Assembly: GCF_000516985.1 (NCBI RefSeq)
Contig: NW_006917091.1
Location: 244,285-308,284, forward strand
Reading direction: 5' to 3'
Length of the DNA stretch: 64,000 bases
Source of the DNA: Pestalotiopsis fici W106-1
Taxonomy: Eukaryota > Ascomycota > Sordariomycetes > Amphisphaeriales > Sporocadaceae
How positions within the stretch are numbered: position 1 is the first letter of the stretch; every line of letters starts with the position of its first letter. Below the pieces are notes generated by a model, which saw only the letters and a list, made by a program, of their open reading frames with translations, had not been told where the DNA came from and did not search any database. The position numbers and the translations under genes were made by a program. Below, in pieces: positions 24,805 to 36,294 of this stretch.

Positions 24805-25608
24805 TTGTCATTGCGGACCTTTCCTACCGCCACGTCCTCTAGGAAGAAGGCTTAGGAGCAAATAGTAGGAAATTGTCTGAAATGCAAGGACAAAGCCTGC
24901 ATGAAAGCCGACAGGACAGCCTGATCAGACGGGCTGGCTCCTTCACCGCCAATGCCGTCACAAACTTACGGCCGCACAATTTCTAGAGTCCGAGGAGGTG
25001 CATAATCCGGAGTGACTTCTGGAAAATCACCGTCGAATCATGTCTACTTGTGCAGAGAATCAGCCTCAACATGGTGCCTGTAGACTTGGCACAGTCTTAC
25101 CCCACGGCTTGCCACGTGCTGCACGAAGATTGCGGGGTGCTATAGAAAACAGAAAAAAACGAATAGTCGATATCGCATCAAGGCCCCGCACGCACACTGT
25201 TCTGGCACAGCTGTTCCGAGGCTACGGGGCAAGTCCTACGCCATTGCTGGGATTACCGCGAATCACATCCTTGTCCGATGCTGATAGAACATGGGTGGGA
25301 ATCCTCGAGGAAAGAAAAAGGTAGTATAATTCTTTGACGCGACCCCATTTTAGCGCACCTGATGTATCACAACAGAAGAGTATAAATTCGTGCAGTGCAT
25401 AATCCCGGACGGGATGCATGTTGCTTCGTATCAATGGTTTAGTGGTGGCGAGGAGGCGGGTGATGTCCAGCATTGAGGGGAATGTGTAACTATGAGGAAA
25501 GGACCCAGCTAACCGCATATTTATATTTACATCAATTGAATTTCTTGATACCTTGGGGATTTAGAATCATCAAAGTTAGCGCACAACTTTTGTTACGACT
25601 CTGTCAAC
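24805..25608. other. Intergenic between glycosyltransferase and carboxylesterase genes
   Basis: No separate gene is supported. A stop-free stretch at about 24861-24985 reads like Ser/Arg-rich protein and could be an unannotated alternative 3' exon of the glycosyltransferase. I could not anchor it with a convincing splice. A TATA-like TATAAATT near 25380 may belong to the esterase promoter. Confidence 0.35.
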
Positions 25609-27556
25609 ATGCAGCTACAGACTTGGCTAGCACTCGGCCTCGCCACACTTGCGCACGCTGAATACCCAAGTCTGACCGTCGATCTTGGATACGCCAAATA
25701 CGTGGGGATTCACAACGAGACTACAGGTTTGAATACATGGAAAGGGTAAGGCAATCGAGATGAAGCGGGGATGATTGCTAATTACTTTCAAGTATGCGCT
25801 ATGCTGCGCCTCCTATTGGAGATCTCAGCTTCAGGGCTCCAATTGAGCCCGAAAAGACGAACTTGACGATATCAGCAGATAGCTATGGAACTGCGTGCGT
25901 TCAAGCCTATACTGTCTCTCAGAGACTCGGCAACAGCCCCGAGGAGACGGATCAAGACTGCTTGTTTCTAAACGTATACGCGCCCGAGGAAGCTAACAAC
26001 CTTCCGGTTTTTTTTTACGTCCATGGAGGAGGTTATTTGCTCGGAGATGGTAACCCAGACTTGTCTCTGCTTCTAAACAGCCACGACGGGGAGTTCATGG
26101 CCGTCTCATTCAACTACCGAGTAAGAATATCTGACAATCTATGTGAAAATTTACCTAACTTGTTTGAGGTTGGCGCTTATGGCTTTCTTTCTTCAGAGGA
26201 TGTCAAGCAAAACGGAGACCTAAATGCAGGTATTCTGGATCAAAGGCTAGCGCTGGAATGGGTGCAGAAATACGTCCACCTATTTGGGGGAGACTGTTCC
26301 AACGTGACCATCTATGGGGACTCTGCAGGGGGAGGGTCAGTCATGCTTCATGCAATGGCGTACGGTGGTGCTGATGGCGACAGACTGTTCCAAAAGGTGC
26401 GTCCATCTTTCTCTATCTACTGAGATAACCAATATGGCCTGACGTATTACTGCCCCACACAAGGTTATAGCAGCTTCACCCTATCTACCAAAGCAGTACA
26501 AGTATGTTTAACCTATCAAATTACGAATATTAATGTAGTGCTGTGGTATCGCTAATCATTCCAAGGTACAATGACGACTACCCGACCTTCCTGTATGACC
26601 AATTTGCACAATTTAGTGGTTGTGGGGATGCTAAAGATAAGATGGCTTGCTTGCGTACGCAGGATATGGAGGTCCTCCGGGAAGCCAACGATAATGTCAC
26701 AGCTGCTGCAGTCAACGGGACGTTTGGCTTTGCACCTGTGACAGACGGGAATCTCATCCCGGGGCCTCCCTCCGTCCAACTGGTCGAGAAGAAAGCAGTC
26801 AATGGGCAGTTCATGTTGACCAACCACAACGCTGACGAGGCACCTGGTTTTGTGCCTGCAAACATCACTACAGAAGCTGACCTGGTCGACTTTATACGAA
26901 TAAGATTTCAGTGGTTCGACGATGAAGACATCTCTGCACTTTTGGAGACATATCCCCTTACTAGCTGTAGCAGAAACGCGTCAAACCCTCGCTTTGCTAC
27001 AGCAGGAGACAGTGGTCCTACAGCAGTCGAGGTTTCCCCATATGCGGTCGGCAATCAGCAGCGTGCCTATGCCATTTTCTCCGAGGCAAACTTTGCGTGC
27101 CCTTCCTACTGGCTCGCTACAGCGTACACGGATAATTACGCCAAGACGTCCTACCTCCACACCTATGCCAACCAACTCGCGCTCCATTCATTCGATGCCA
27201 TGGTATACTTTAATAAGCCTTCGCCATCGCAAGGTCCGGCATTTGTTCGAGCATTGCGAGCGATCTGGGGCGCTTTCATCACCACAGGGTCTCCCAATAT
27301 CCCTAGTGCTGTTGCCAATAACTCTGGATCCGATGTCCTATCACACTGGCCAGTCTGGGGACACGATCGCATGGTCGTGTATAATCAGACTGGCGGCGTG
27401 CTCTCAAGTGATGCTTCGCCGCGGGGGAATATTTCCGATTACCATGATCCAGGTCTGAGAAACGACTTTCGTGAAGTCAATGCCAGGACTTGGGAGGGAG
27501 GCAGAGGCAATAGATGCGACTTTTGGAAGCGCATGGCTCCTAAAGTGCCCATGTAG
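25609..27556 (+). CDS. Secreted type-B carboxylesterase/lipase
   Basis: Five exons (25609-25745, 25793-26120, 26169-26396, 26464-26501, 26566-27556) give 573 residues. A signal peptide (MQLQTWLALGLATLAHA) precedes the alpha/beta-hydrolase domain. MRYAAPPIGDLSFRAP and EDCLFLNVY-like EETDQDCLFLNVYAPE are the type-B entry blocks, YVHGGGYLLGDG is the oxyanion loop and IYGDSAGGGSVMLHA carries the nucleophile Ser. NHNADEAPGF probably provides the acidic residue, and the His lies in the ALHSFDAMVYF region. Many sequons fit secretion. The gene ends 96 bp from the 3' end of the convergent amidohydrolase gene. The ester substrate is unknown. Confidence 0.93.
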
Positions 27557-27651
27557 ATTGAAAACAGGTCTTCAAGCCATCTTTCGATCTCTTGCAAAGA
27601 ATCCTAAAGTCTTAGATACCTATTCTCATGCTATTATATATGATAGGTAGA

Positions 27652-30600
27652 CTACAGGTCATTGTCCGGATTGAGTCTTGTCCTTGTCTGTCGTCTGCCC
27701 TTTCTCGGCCATATTTCCACTAGCCCCTCTTCGACGGCAAAAAGGGTCCCTCTGCTCATCACGTTTTTCATGTGCATGCTCGAGTTAAAAACTGCTTCTA
27801 CTGTAGACACGCCAGCTGGATATATCACCAAGTCTGCCAGCTTTCCCGGCTCAATTGATCCAATGGCCGCTTGTAGCCCCAACGATATTGCGCCACCCAT
27901 TGTGGCGTGACGCAAGACGTCGTATGGCTTCTGGCCACCAAGTGCCATCATGTGCATCTCCGAGTGAAACAAATATCCAATCGGCTGTTCGCCGTGGGAA
28001 CCGACATTTGTCCGAACACCACGGCGGGCGACCTCGGCTGTCGACTTGGTGGTGTTGAAGAACTGGTATGAGCTCATTGGGGCCTTCTTCACTTCAGTCA
28101 AAGACTCAAGTATGTCATGTTTGACATAATTCCTAAGCTTCTTGTCCTGTTGAATATCATGGTTCTGATGAACCCAATGCTGCCCAAAGATGCCACCATA
28201 ATTCATGACGGCAAGCGGGGTATAGGAACTTCCACTGGCTGCAATCAGCGAAATCACGTCGTCGTAGAGCTCTGGCACCGGCACGGGATGCTCGAGCGTG
28301 GTGTAGCCGTCAATGAAATACGTCAGGTCCCAGTCGAGAGACCAGCCGCCCTCGGGCAACACCAGCATGTCCAGATCAGCTGCTTCGAACAAAAGTCTCT
28401 GACGGGCTGAACGAGGGGCAATTTGGTAGTTCTTGACAGAAAATGAAGAACTGCCGCCTTCGGCTTTGACACGCATGAGAGCATCTCGGGCGTCGGACCT
28501 TGAATTGATCTCGGTATAAACGGACGGTTGAGTAGAGCCGTATAGTACGTCGCCCGTATGGAAGACGCGCGGACCATACATGCGCCCCTTCTCTATCAGA
28601 TGACGCTCGACCATGCCATTGACATTTTTGGACGATGGGTTGTGTATGGTTGTTACACCGTACCCAAGGAATGTCTCCATCTCCCATGATGGCTGCGGAT
28701 AGGGTGAAAGGAAGCCACCCCAATGTCCATGCATGTCAATGAAGCCGGGCAGAACCGCGCCACCTTCTGCATCGTGCAAGTCTGTCTCCTTAGGAAGACT
28801 CGTGTGTATACTCTCTCCTACATCGATGATCTGCCCAGCTTGAATAATAATGGTTGCATTCTTCAAAATCATTGGGAACGTTGTACTCATGCTAATAACT
28901 GTTGCATTGACAATGGCAAACGCTCGTCCCTGAGTCGATATGGCCTGCGCGCCAGTGGTCGTCTGATATCGAATATTCAGATGGTGTTTGCGTACCCAGG
29001 GTCGACTGCATGCACCACAGTCACGCAACTCCGAAGGAGCCATCCTACATGCTGTTGCAACATTGTCAACGTCCACATACTCGAGCGTGGGGCCATTGAG
29101 CCAGAATATCCTTCTCCCGTCCCCACTGATCGTCACATCATGACCACCAGTCTCTGTCAATCGCACCAGGCCACTGGGAGTATCAACGTCTCCAGGTTTG
29201 CTCCATATAGCACGAGAACGCATATTGCCATCATATGAGAACCACACATGCTGGAAATCTCGAAAGGCGACCAGGTGCTGCTTGGTAGCAGGCAAGGCGG
29301 TCATCTCAACCGTTGTTCTCCCTGTAACCAGAACACTTTCTACACCGGTTTGTATTCCATGCAGGACAATTTTGTTTGGGTTCTGTACAATCAAGGTAGG
29401 TTGTCCATTGATCATCGAAATGTCCAGCTTCGTTTCATGGCTGGTTTGAATCGAAGAAATATGCTCCAGGTCTGATATGGTGGGACGCGCCAGGGTCTCA
29501 CCAGGGAGTGTTAGGCGACCAATCCAAACTCCATCGCCAAAGGTTTCTTCCACGTCGCCAAACATGTAATCCTTTCCCGTACGCACGTAAGCAATGTAAA
29601 GGCCATTGCTGACGGGTGATACATATCTCCCTCTTGGCAGTCCGTGAACCTTGATAATAGAACCTTTCAAGTGGTGTAACAAATGGAAACTGGTCAGATT
29701 TCGTGCATTCCAGCAGGCCTGCAGTAGGAATGGACTGCCATGTACAAAAGAGGGTGCATAACAAGAGGTATGCTTATTAGGCTTTTCCAGAGCTGTGATA
29801 GTGGGACGATCTGATTGGCTGTCGAGAGATGCCATATAATTATCTCCTGCGGCCTCGAACACGACAGAATCGCCAGCCTCGTTACTTCGAAGTCCGTGTA
29901 GCGACGTGACTGTCCCAGTCTGAGCTAGTTCAGCCTCCCGGATGTCTCTGGTAGAGTACCTGGTCCGACCAAGCTCAAGCTCAATAGACGCTTCGAATGG
30001 TAAAGCAAATGGTGCGCCGTTTCCAACTCGCTCGCCCAGGGCGTCAAGTGCGACGGGAACCCGCCAAATGAGGCCTTGGGCCCATATGACCAGCGCTGTA
30101 TCATTCGCAACCCAGCCAAAATTCGGGTAAGCTCCCATAAATGCCGGGATCATGCTGAGATCGTACGTCAATCCATCCCAAGCATAGTGAATGGTGCCGC
30201 TCTCCATATGTTTCAAAACCAAAACGCTCTTGTCGTCGACGCGACGCACAAAAGCCAAGGTCTTGCCGTCATGAGAGAGTCGTGGCATGCTTGCACCGCC
30301 GGGACTGGCAGGCTGGTTTGGAGCGCTCGCTGCGGCTGCCACGAGCTCCGTGACATGACTATTGGAGAGATCCAGGGAATAAACGGCATTGATACCGGCA
30401 TGAACGTCCTTGTTGTATGAGAATTTCCCAGATTGCTTATCTTTTGAGTTGCGAGTAAAGACGACTGCACTCCCGTCTGCAGAGTACCTCGCTTGCTCAG
30501 CTCCAAGTTGACTTTCGAAATACTTCTCTCGCGGCCAGGAGGCTGGAATCTGTCGAGCAATGAGTCTCTTGCCGCCATGATTTGGAAGTATCTCCGGAGT

Positions 30601-31356
30601 CCGTTGGAGCAAAGGAATTTCCCATATCTCGCCGGCCCCATTAGGTCGACCAGTCAAGTACCATTTCGTAGCAATAATCTTGGGCTCCGTAGGGTGAAAC
30701 GCCGGACTTGAAAAGAACCTGAAGGTCGAGTTGGTCTGCTGAACGGTAAACTTTCTCGTCTCATCCGATGCAACCTGGGCCATCTCGTCGCAAGAAGTGT
30801 AGGGCAGCGTCCAGATATTGTCAACACCAAATCCCGCATCTGATATAAATACAAGTTGCGTGCCGTCAGATGAGAATTCCGCTTCCTTGTCAAAAGGAAC
30901 TCCGGTGAGAAATGCATGCGCCTTTCGTGCCGAGTACGTCGTCGAAGTTTCACCAGATGACATGCAGTATAAATCTCCGAGCATGTCGAAAACAATTTCA
31001 TCTTTGATCGGATGAGTGGTGATGCGGAGCCAAGTTCCATTCGAAACAGTCTTTGTGAAGTTTCTTGAATATTCGTACGATTGAGAAATATCCCAAGGCT
31101 CGGTTGCAGGCCTGAGCGGATAGTCTGTGTCAGGATATGGATCTGAATGCGAAATTCTCTCATCCGTGTTCTTGGGTGTGAAAACCACTCTTGTTGTTTG
31201 CCAGATTCCATTGAGCAGATGTGCGAGGCCCACCACGGCTAAAATGTACGAAATGTTCTTCCAGAAGTGTGATAGAACTATTGAGCTTTGACTTGATTCA
31301 GTACCACCATCTCGTTGTCTTGCAGGTATCAACGTCTTTTGTGGCAGCATTTTCAT
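27652..31356 (-). CDS. Membrane-anchored TolB/WD40-like propeller plus amidohydrolase, 1234 aa
   Basis: One exon of 1234 residues. The first true ATG is at 31356; the frame is open a little further but without an ATG. After a polar N-terminus comes a probable signal-anchor (SYILAVVGLAHLLNGIW). Residues of about 80-720 contain repeated PD40/TolB-type blades such as EAEFSSDGTQLVFISDAG, MPRLSHDGKTLAFVRR and VTISGDGRRIFWLNG. The C-terminal third is a COG1228-type amidohydrolase: LPGFIDMHGHWGGF with the HxH metal motif, SVKNYQ with a candidate carbamylated Lys, TLEHPV, SHGEQP and EPGKLADLVIYP. Bacterial propeller-amidohydrolase proteins have this same order. A lumenal or extracellular hydrolase for cyclic amides or peptides is likely. 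It is head-to-head with a second amidohydrolase. Confidence 0.9.
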   Translation of the reverse strand: MKMLPQKTLIPARQRDGGTESSQSSIVLSHFWKNISYILAVVGLAHLLNGIWQTTRVVFTPKNTDERISHSDPYPDTDYPLRPATEPWDISQSYEYSRNFTKTVSNGTWLRITTHPIKDEIVFDMLGDLYCMSSGETSTTYSARKAHAFLTGVPFDKEAEFSSDGTQLVFISDAGFGVDNIWTLPYTSCDEMAQVASDETRKFTVQQTNSTFRFFSSPAFHPTEPKIIATKWYLTGRPNGAGEIWEIPLLQRTPEILPNHGGKRLIARQIPASWPREKYFESQLGAEQARYSADGSAVVFTRNSKDKQSGKFSYNKDVHAGINAVYSLDLSNSHVTELVAAAASAPNQPASPGGASMPRLSHDGKTLAFVRRVDDKSVLVLKHMESGTIHYAWDGLTYDLSMIPAFMGAYPNFGWVANDTALVIWAQGLIWRVPVALDALGERVGNGAPFALPFEASIELELGRTRYSTRDIREAELAQTGTVTSLHGLRSNEAGDSVVFEAAGDNYMASLDSQSDRPTITALEKPNKHTSCYAPSFVHGSPFLLQACWNARNLTSFHLLHHLKGSIIKVHGLPRGRYVSPVSNGLYIAYVRTGKDYMFGDVEETFGDGVWIGRLTLPGETLARPTISDLEHISSIQTSHETKLDISMINGQPTLIVQNPNKIVLHGIQTGVESVLVTGRTTVEMTALPATKQHLVAFRDFQHVWFSYDGNMRSRAIWSKPGDVDTPSGLVRLTETGGHDVTISGDGRRIFWLNGPTLEYVDVDNVATACRMAPSELRDCGACSRPWVRKHHLNIRYQTTTGAQAISTQGRAFAIVNATVISMSTTFPMILKNATIIIQAGQIIDVGESIHTSLPKETDLHDAEGGAVLPGFIDMHGHWGGFLSPYPQPSWEMETFLGYGVTTIHNPSSKNVNGMVERHLIEKGRMYGPRVFHTGDVLYGSTQPSVYTEINSRSDARDALMRVKAEGGSSSFSVKNYQIAPRSARQRLLFEAADLDMLVLPEGGWSLDWDLTYFIDGYTTLEHPVPVPELYDDVISLIAASGSSYTPLAVMNYGGIFGQHWVHQNHDIQQDKKLRNYVKHDILESLTEVKKAPMSSYQFFNTTKSTAEVARRGVRTNVGSHGEQPIGYLFHSEMHMMALGGQKPYDVLRHATMGGAISLGLQAAIGSIEPGKLADLVIYPAGVSTVEAVFNSSMHMKNVMSRGTLFAVEEGLVEIWPRKGRRQTRTRLNPDNDL

Positions 31357-31996
31357 CGTACTACGTGTAATAAGCACAATCTAGGTAGGTACTCAAATCG
31401 CAACGACTATTCGACGCAAAAAGTCATCACCATGAAGCAAAACGAAGGCCAGGATGCTTAAGTGTTGTGGCGTGTAACTAGCATTGTTCACTCCCTGGAC
31501 CATTCCTAGCAAAGCGTTCTGCTGATAAGGCGGGGTGAGACTGGGGGGTCCGGAGATCTAGACTCATATGTTATCATTGGTGACACCACGGTTGTGAGTA
31601 CCGGCGACACAATACCACTACATGGCATGGCCAAGACCAGGTAAATCACCGGTCGCCAACGTTTATTTAATCACCGGCTCTGAGGTCACCGAAGTGGTCG
31701 TAGTTCAATAGGACATGACCATGTCTCCCCGCGTAGGAAGCAGAGGCCCAATACTACCGCTCCCCGCCACCCAGCATCCGGCCCGGGCTCCGGCCGGCCT
31801 TATCGTTGACTTCTTCCAACGCCAAGCCCCCAACATGCATATTGCGGAGTGATCCATGCTCATCGTGCCAAGTCTGTTTCTGAGTCCTTGGTACCTGTTG
31901 CTTCAGCTTGAAATAGTGCAATCTATCGTATTATGTCAAATGAAAATCTTATAGGTAGATCGAACAACTTTATTGTCTTCTGCGTCATATGCACCA
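31357..31996. promoter_or_regulatory. Divergent promoter of two amidohydrolase genes
   Basis: A 640-bp head-to-head interval between the propeller-amidohydrolase (leftward) and the shorter amidohydrolase (rightward). A TTATCA (GATA-type) site lies near 31568. No gene is supported within it. Confidence 0.4.
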
Positions 31997-33662
31997 ATGA
32001 ACCTCAGAATGAGAAGCATGTCCTCACCAAAGCACGGCCAATCCTCGTCTAATGATGTTTTTGGCTTCGAGTTTATCAACATTGATGAACCCGAAAACCA
32101 TGAAGTCGGTTCTAATATTCATTCAGCGTCTCAGATGGGACGAGGGGACGTCAAGTCGTTTGCTGATCTGACGGCCGCCGTCTACCCGCCAGATCCCCAG
32201 TACGATATTTCAGAAAGGCCGTGGCTACCGGGGCCGCAGAAGGCCTATCTTCTGACCAATGCCAAATTAGTTGACCCTCGAGCAGGCGTGGTACGCCCAA
32301 ACATGACATTGCAGCTCGCAGGAGGCAAAGTTATCCGTGTCTCGCCGACAACCGCCAGAGATATGTCTTCTGAGGTCTATCATGCTGGAAAGAAAGTTGA
32401 GAAGATCGATGCAAGCGGTTACTTTGTCTGTCCTGGTCTGATTGATTGTGAGGAGCGAATTGCTCACCTTAGTGCGGACATATAATACTGACAGAATTCG
32501 TAGGTCATGTGCATTTAATGGCTGTTCATGGAAGCGCTGTCAGTAAACCTGTTATTCTCTGTTAGTACCAATCTTGCAGGTATGGACTGACATGTTTCAG
32601 ACTCTTCATGGCGCATTCACATTCCCACATGAGACGGCGATTTTCAGGTCGGCAGGGACGCTGAGGGGCATACTTTCGAATGGATTCACCACGGTACGGG
32701 ACACGGGTGGCGCCACCATTGCGCACGCCAAAGCGACTGAAGAATTTCTGATTCCCGGTCCTCGCGTCTTTCAGGGAGGACGGATGCTGTCTCAAACAGG
32801 CGGGCACGGCGACGACACTGAGGTCTGGACAGACGGACATTGTTGCCAGGGTTCCGGAATTGCTTCTTCCGCGCTGGGCCGCTTGTGCGACGGCGTACCC
32901 GATTGCCTGAGAGCTGCCAGAGACAATATGAGAAAAGGCGCAAATCACATCAAGGTATGCACATCTGGCGGCATCGCGTCCGCCACGGACAAACTCGAGT
33001 CGCTGCAGTTTACTGTTGAGGAGCTTCAAGCCATCACTACAGTGACGAAAAACATGGGAGGAACTCTGGTCACGGCGCACTGTTACACGGCCGAGGGTAT
33101 TCGCCATGCGATTGCCGGTGGCGTCGGGGGTATCGAACATGGAAATATGCTCGACCCCGAGACTGCCCAAATCATGGCTGAAAAAGGCGTCTTCCTGACC
33201 CCGACACTTGCCCTTCACACCTTTGTGACTATGCCACCGTACGACAAGTTTGAGACGCCAGAGGGATTGCGCAAGAATGCCATTGTGGGTGATGCAGGCA
33301 TTCGCGCGATTCGCTACGCAGAGGAGGCCGGCGTATGCGTGTGCTATGGAACCGATACAACTGGACCGACGTTGGTGATGCAGACATATGAGTTCGTGGT
33401 GCGTGCCAAACTGCTCCCCAGCCCCGTCGTCTTGCGCCAGGCTACAATCAATGGGGCCAAGCAGGTGGGAATGGAGGGTAAATTGGGGGAGCTCATCGAG
33501 GGCGCATATGCCGACCTTTTATTCTTGAAAGAAAATCCTTTAGAGGACGTGTCCAGCCTAGATAGGACCAACGAAAACTTGATGTTGGTGATGAAAGATG
33601 GGCGCATTGTTAAAAGTCGCATTGGTGGTTTGGCTACAGAAAGGAACTGCGAATGGAATTAG
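31997..33662 (+). CDS. Metal-dependent amidohydrolase, COG1228 (prolidase/imidazolonepropionase-like)
   Basis: Three exons (31997-32447, 32504-32538, 32601-33662) encode 515 residues; the 35-nt middle exon carries the metal motif. All ligands of a binuclear subtype-I centre are visible: His152 and His154 (CHVH), Lys280 (HIKVCTSGG, carbamylated in relatives), His322 (VTAHCYT), His342 (GIEHGN) and Asp414 (YGTDTT). SQTGGHGD and the Lys-Leu-Gly-Glu end region (KLGELIEGAYADLLFLKENP) are typical of the family, which includes Xaa-Pro dipeptidases and ochratoxinase-type amidases. No signal peptide is seen, so it is probably cytosolic. The start is the first ATG after an upstream open stretch; a further 5' exon is possible. 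It shares a promoter with the propeller amidohydrolase. Confidence 0.9.
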
Positions 33663-34226
33663 CAGCTGGCGGGGCTTAAGATAATCATGAATAAAGTCCA
33701 TTGGCTCTACGATGTCAAGATCTAGCAGGGTGATACGACCTGTATCCAAAAATAAAGAGTAAAATTAAAGATGGTCTACAACTACGAAAGATTGTGTCAC
33801 TAAACAGACTTAACAAGCATCATGGCTTATTTCAACCCGCATGCACCCAGTGTCTTCGGTAACTGTACAACCATGAGGCGACATCTTCGACATTACATTA
33901 ATACCCGTTTAGTCGAAAGTAGGGATGATACGCCTACTTAATATAAGATTCCAAAAAGATTGCACAAAATACAGGAATCTAAGTTGAGTGATTGATAGCT
34001 AGTAAGTTGGAATAGAACCAGAAACGTCAATTAATATTTGCTTTGTCGTTGGCCTTGGAAAAACGAGTGGCCTCTGCTAAATAGAACCCCCCATTGTAAC
34101 CCATCTCAATCGCAGCACTTTACAGATGGTCAAGCCCGCTAAGAAGGTGCCCTGATTTGTTGTCGTCGCGGGGTTTTTTCTCCCTGTTCTAGGGCACTTG
34201 ACGCGCTCGCGCCAGATATTATAGCG
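33663..34226. other. Intergenic between convergent genes
   Basis: About 560 bp of AT-rich sequence between the 3' ends of the amidohydrolase and the MFS gene. No gene is seen. Confidence 0.5.
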
Positions 34227-36294
34227 CTAGCAGGGGACCTCCGCACCAGCCCCGTTGGCGGGCGCCCCCGTCCGGATCAGTTCCTTCTCTTTCTCCTTGA
34301 CGGAAAAGTCTCCTTCAATTCCATCCACAGACTCGGCAGACTCATGCACGGGAGTGTCGGGAAACTTTGCCAATGTGTACTCGTCGAGCTGAGAAGGAGA
34401 GGTGTTAACAAACATGAAGTTGAGCACAGAGAGAAAAATAGAGAGGGGGGGGGGGGGAAGAGAGACAGGTGGGGGACATTGGTAGATCCAACTTACCCAA
34501 TGGACAGCCCATAAAAGTGCCAACAGCAAGACGATTACGACCAACATGCCAATCGAGCCTTTTTGCCAGTATGGCACCTCATCAGCAGGATATAAAACGA
34601 TTCCCCACCAGACGTAGAGGATCTGGCTTGCGGCATTCATGGAGGCCAAGATGACCGAGCGGAGAGCATCGTCGCCTCCGCGCTGGCAGATAATGTTGGC
34701 CCAGCCAAACAGGAGCGGATTCACAATGTACGAGGTACCCGCACAGTAAAATGCAAACATGGTGGCTGCAAAGGAGACGTGGGGAATGATTAGTATAATG
34801 GTCGACGCCAGTTGTAATCCGCACGCCAGGATACCCATGGGTACCCGGCGACCAGTGGCATCAATGTATACAGAAGCCATGAGGTTGGAAACGATGCCGA
34901 CGGCTTGAATACCCAACGGATACGTGTTGATTTGGGCTTGACTAAAGGAACCATGCGTTGTGGATTGGTATTTGAGCCATAGCAAGTATAAACCTTGCAC
35001 GCAGAATGCTTCGAGGGCGCCGCAAACCATCGAGAAGAGCGACAGAATATAGCTATGCACAGGGTTAGACGCGCAACATATTCATCCCAACGAGACGGGT
35101 TGAAGCTTACAAGGCAGGCGAGGTAAACGTTCGCTTGGCCAATGACCATGGATTGATATTGTGGCCGTCTTCTCTTTTTGGCGGCAGTCGAGAGAGAGCC
35201 AATTGTTTATCCGACTCGCTCAAGTATGGCGCTTTGGTGTTCTCGGGAACGTCGGGAAAGTAGAGGAAGCCCATGATGGCTATAGGGCAAGTGATGATGC
35301 CGTCAATGATAAAGACCCACTGCCATCCTGCCAGGCCAGACTATAAAAAATATTAATCAGAGCGTGCATTTTTGCACAACCGCCGGGAATTGCATACATA
35401 GCCATTCATGCCAGAGTATATGGCAGTCATCATCACGCCAGCAAACATGGATCCAGCCTGACCGGAGGCGGTGAAAATGGCAGTGCGCTTGGCAATCTCG
35501 CGTGGCTTGCTTTGATATGGTTAATCTGGGTACGGGCGTTGACTAGCTCACCATGTACTTACTACCAAGAGCCGATAACATAGAGGGTACCGCAATAAGT
35601 GCTGGCTTCAACGAGGCCCATGAAGAAGCGTACGACGCAAAGTTGAGCGTACGTCTTGCATGCAGCGCAGCACATGGTCAGACCGGCCCAAATGATGACC
35701 ATGCTCGGGAACCAGATGCGCGGAGCAATCTTTTGTATGGCAATGCTGTGAGGGATCTGGCCGATCGTATAGCTATCGCTGCTGTCAGATTGGCAATCAA
35801 ATGTCTCGTCTGGTAGCTTACCCTGCGGTCGTCATCGATAGGAGTACATTGTAGTTTGTCCCTTCGAGGCTCAAGGCCTCCTGAAGCCCAGCTACGTAGG
35901 CATTGGCAAACGAGGATCGATCTGCGAGGGAAAGGTTAAAACCGTCGCGTACCCATTCGATAAGAAAGAATTGCTGACCTAGATAGTTGAAGAAGAAACT
36001 CAAACAACAATATGTCTTGACAGACGTTAGTGCCTATTCAAATCATTGCACTCCGCATCAACTTATCAACGGACCAGGATGAAGAAATCTAGAAACGTGT
36101 CAATCATCAATACAACTCGCATGTCAGGAGAGTTACCATACCCAATTTTTGAACAAGCTTTCGCTCTTCCTTACTTTTGGCTTCATCGCCCAAGATCAAC
36201 ACTAGACGGGATATCAGTCGTGTCCGAACGGAAAGTTCCACCCCAAGTACATACCTTTAGTCGTCTTGAAAATCGATTGCTTTTCGGGGCTCAT
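34227..36294 (-). CDS. MFS transporter, Dal5/allantoate-permease (ACS) family
   Basis: Ten exons keep one frame: 36294-36255, 36201-36142, 36088-36075, 36015-35979, 35921-35822, 35772-35573, 35519-35398, 35340-35111, 35052-34497, 34388-34227. They give 506 residues. Exon 3 is only 14 nt and exon 4 only 37 nt. Together they rebuild the conserved DFFILTYCCLSFFFNYLDRS first-TM block. Other Dal5-family signatures are SFANAYVAGLQEALSL, YNVLLSMTTAGYTIGQIP, SWYKPREIAKRTAIF and SGLAGWQWVFIIDGI. The last intron contains a 12-G run on the plus strand. Such permeases import carboxylates, vitamins or ureides such as allantoate. The substrate is not determined. It is divergent from a second MFS gene. Confidence 0.92.

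Noticed and set aside
25040..25324. 95-codon plus-strand frame upstream of the carboxylesterase
   Set aside because: Arg-rich composition without family resemblance; it lies in the promoter region and has no partner exon.
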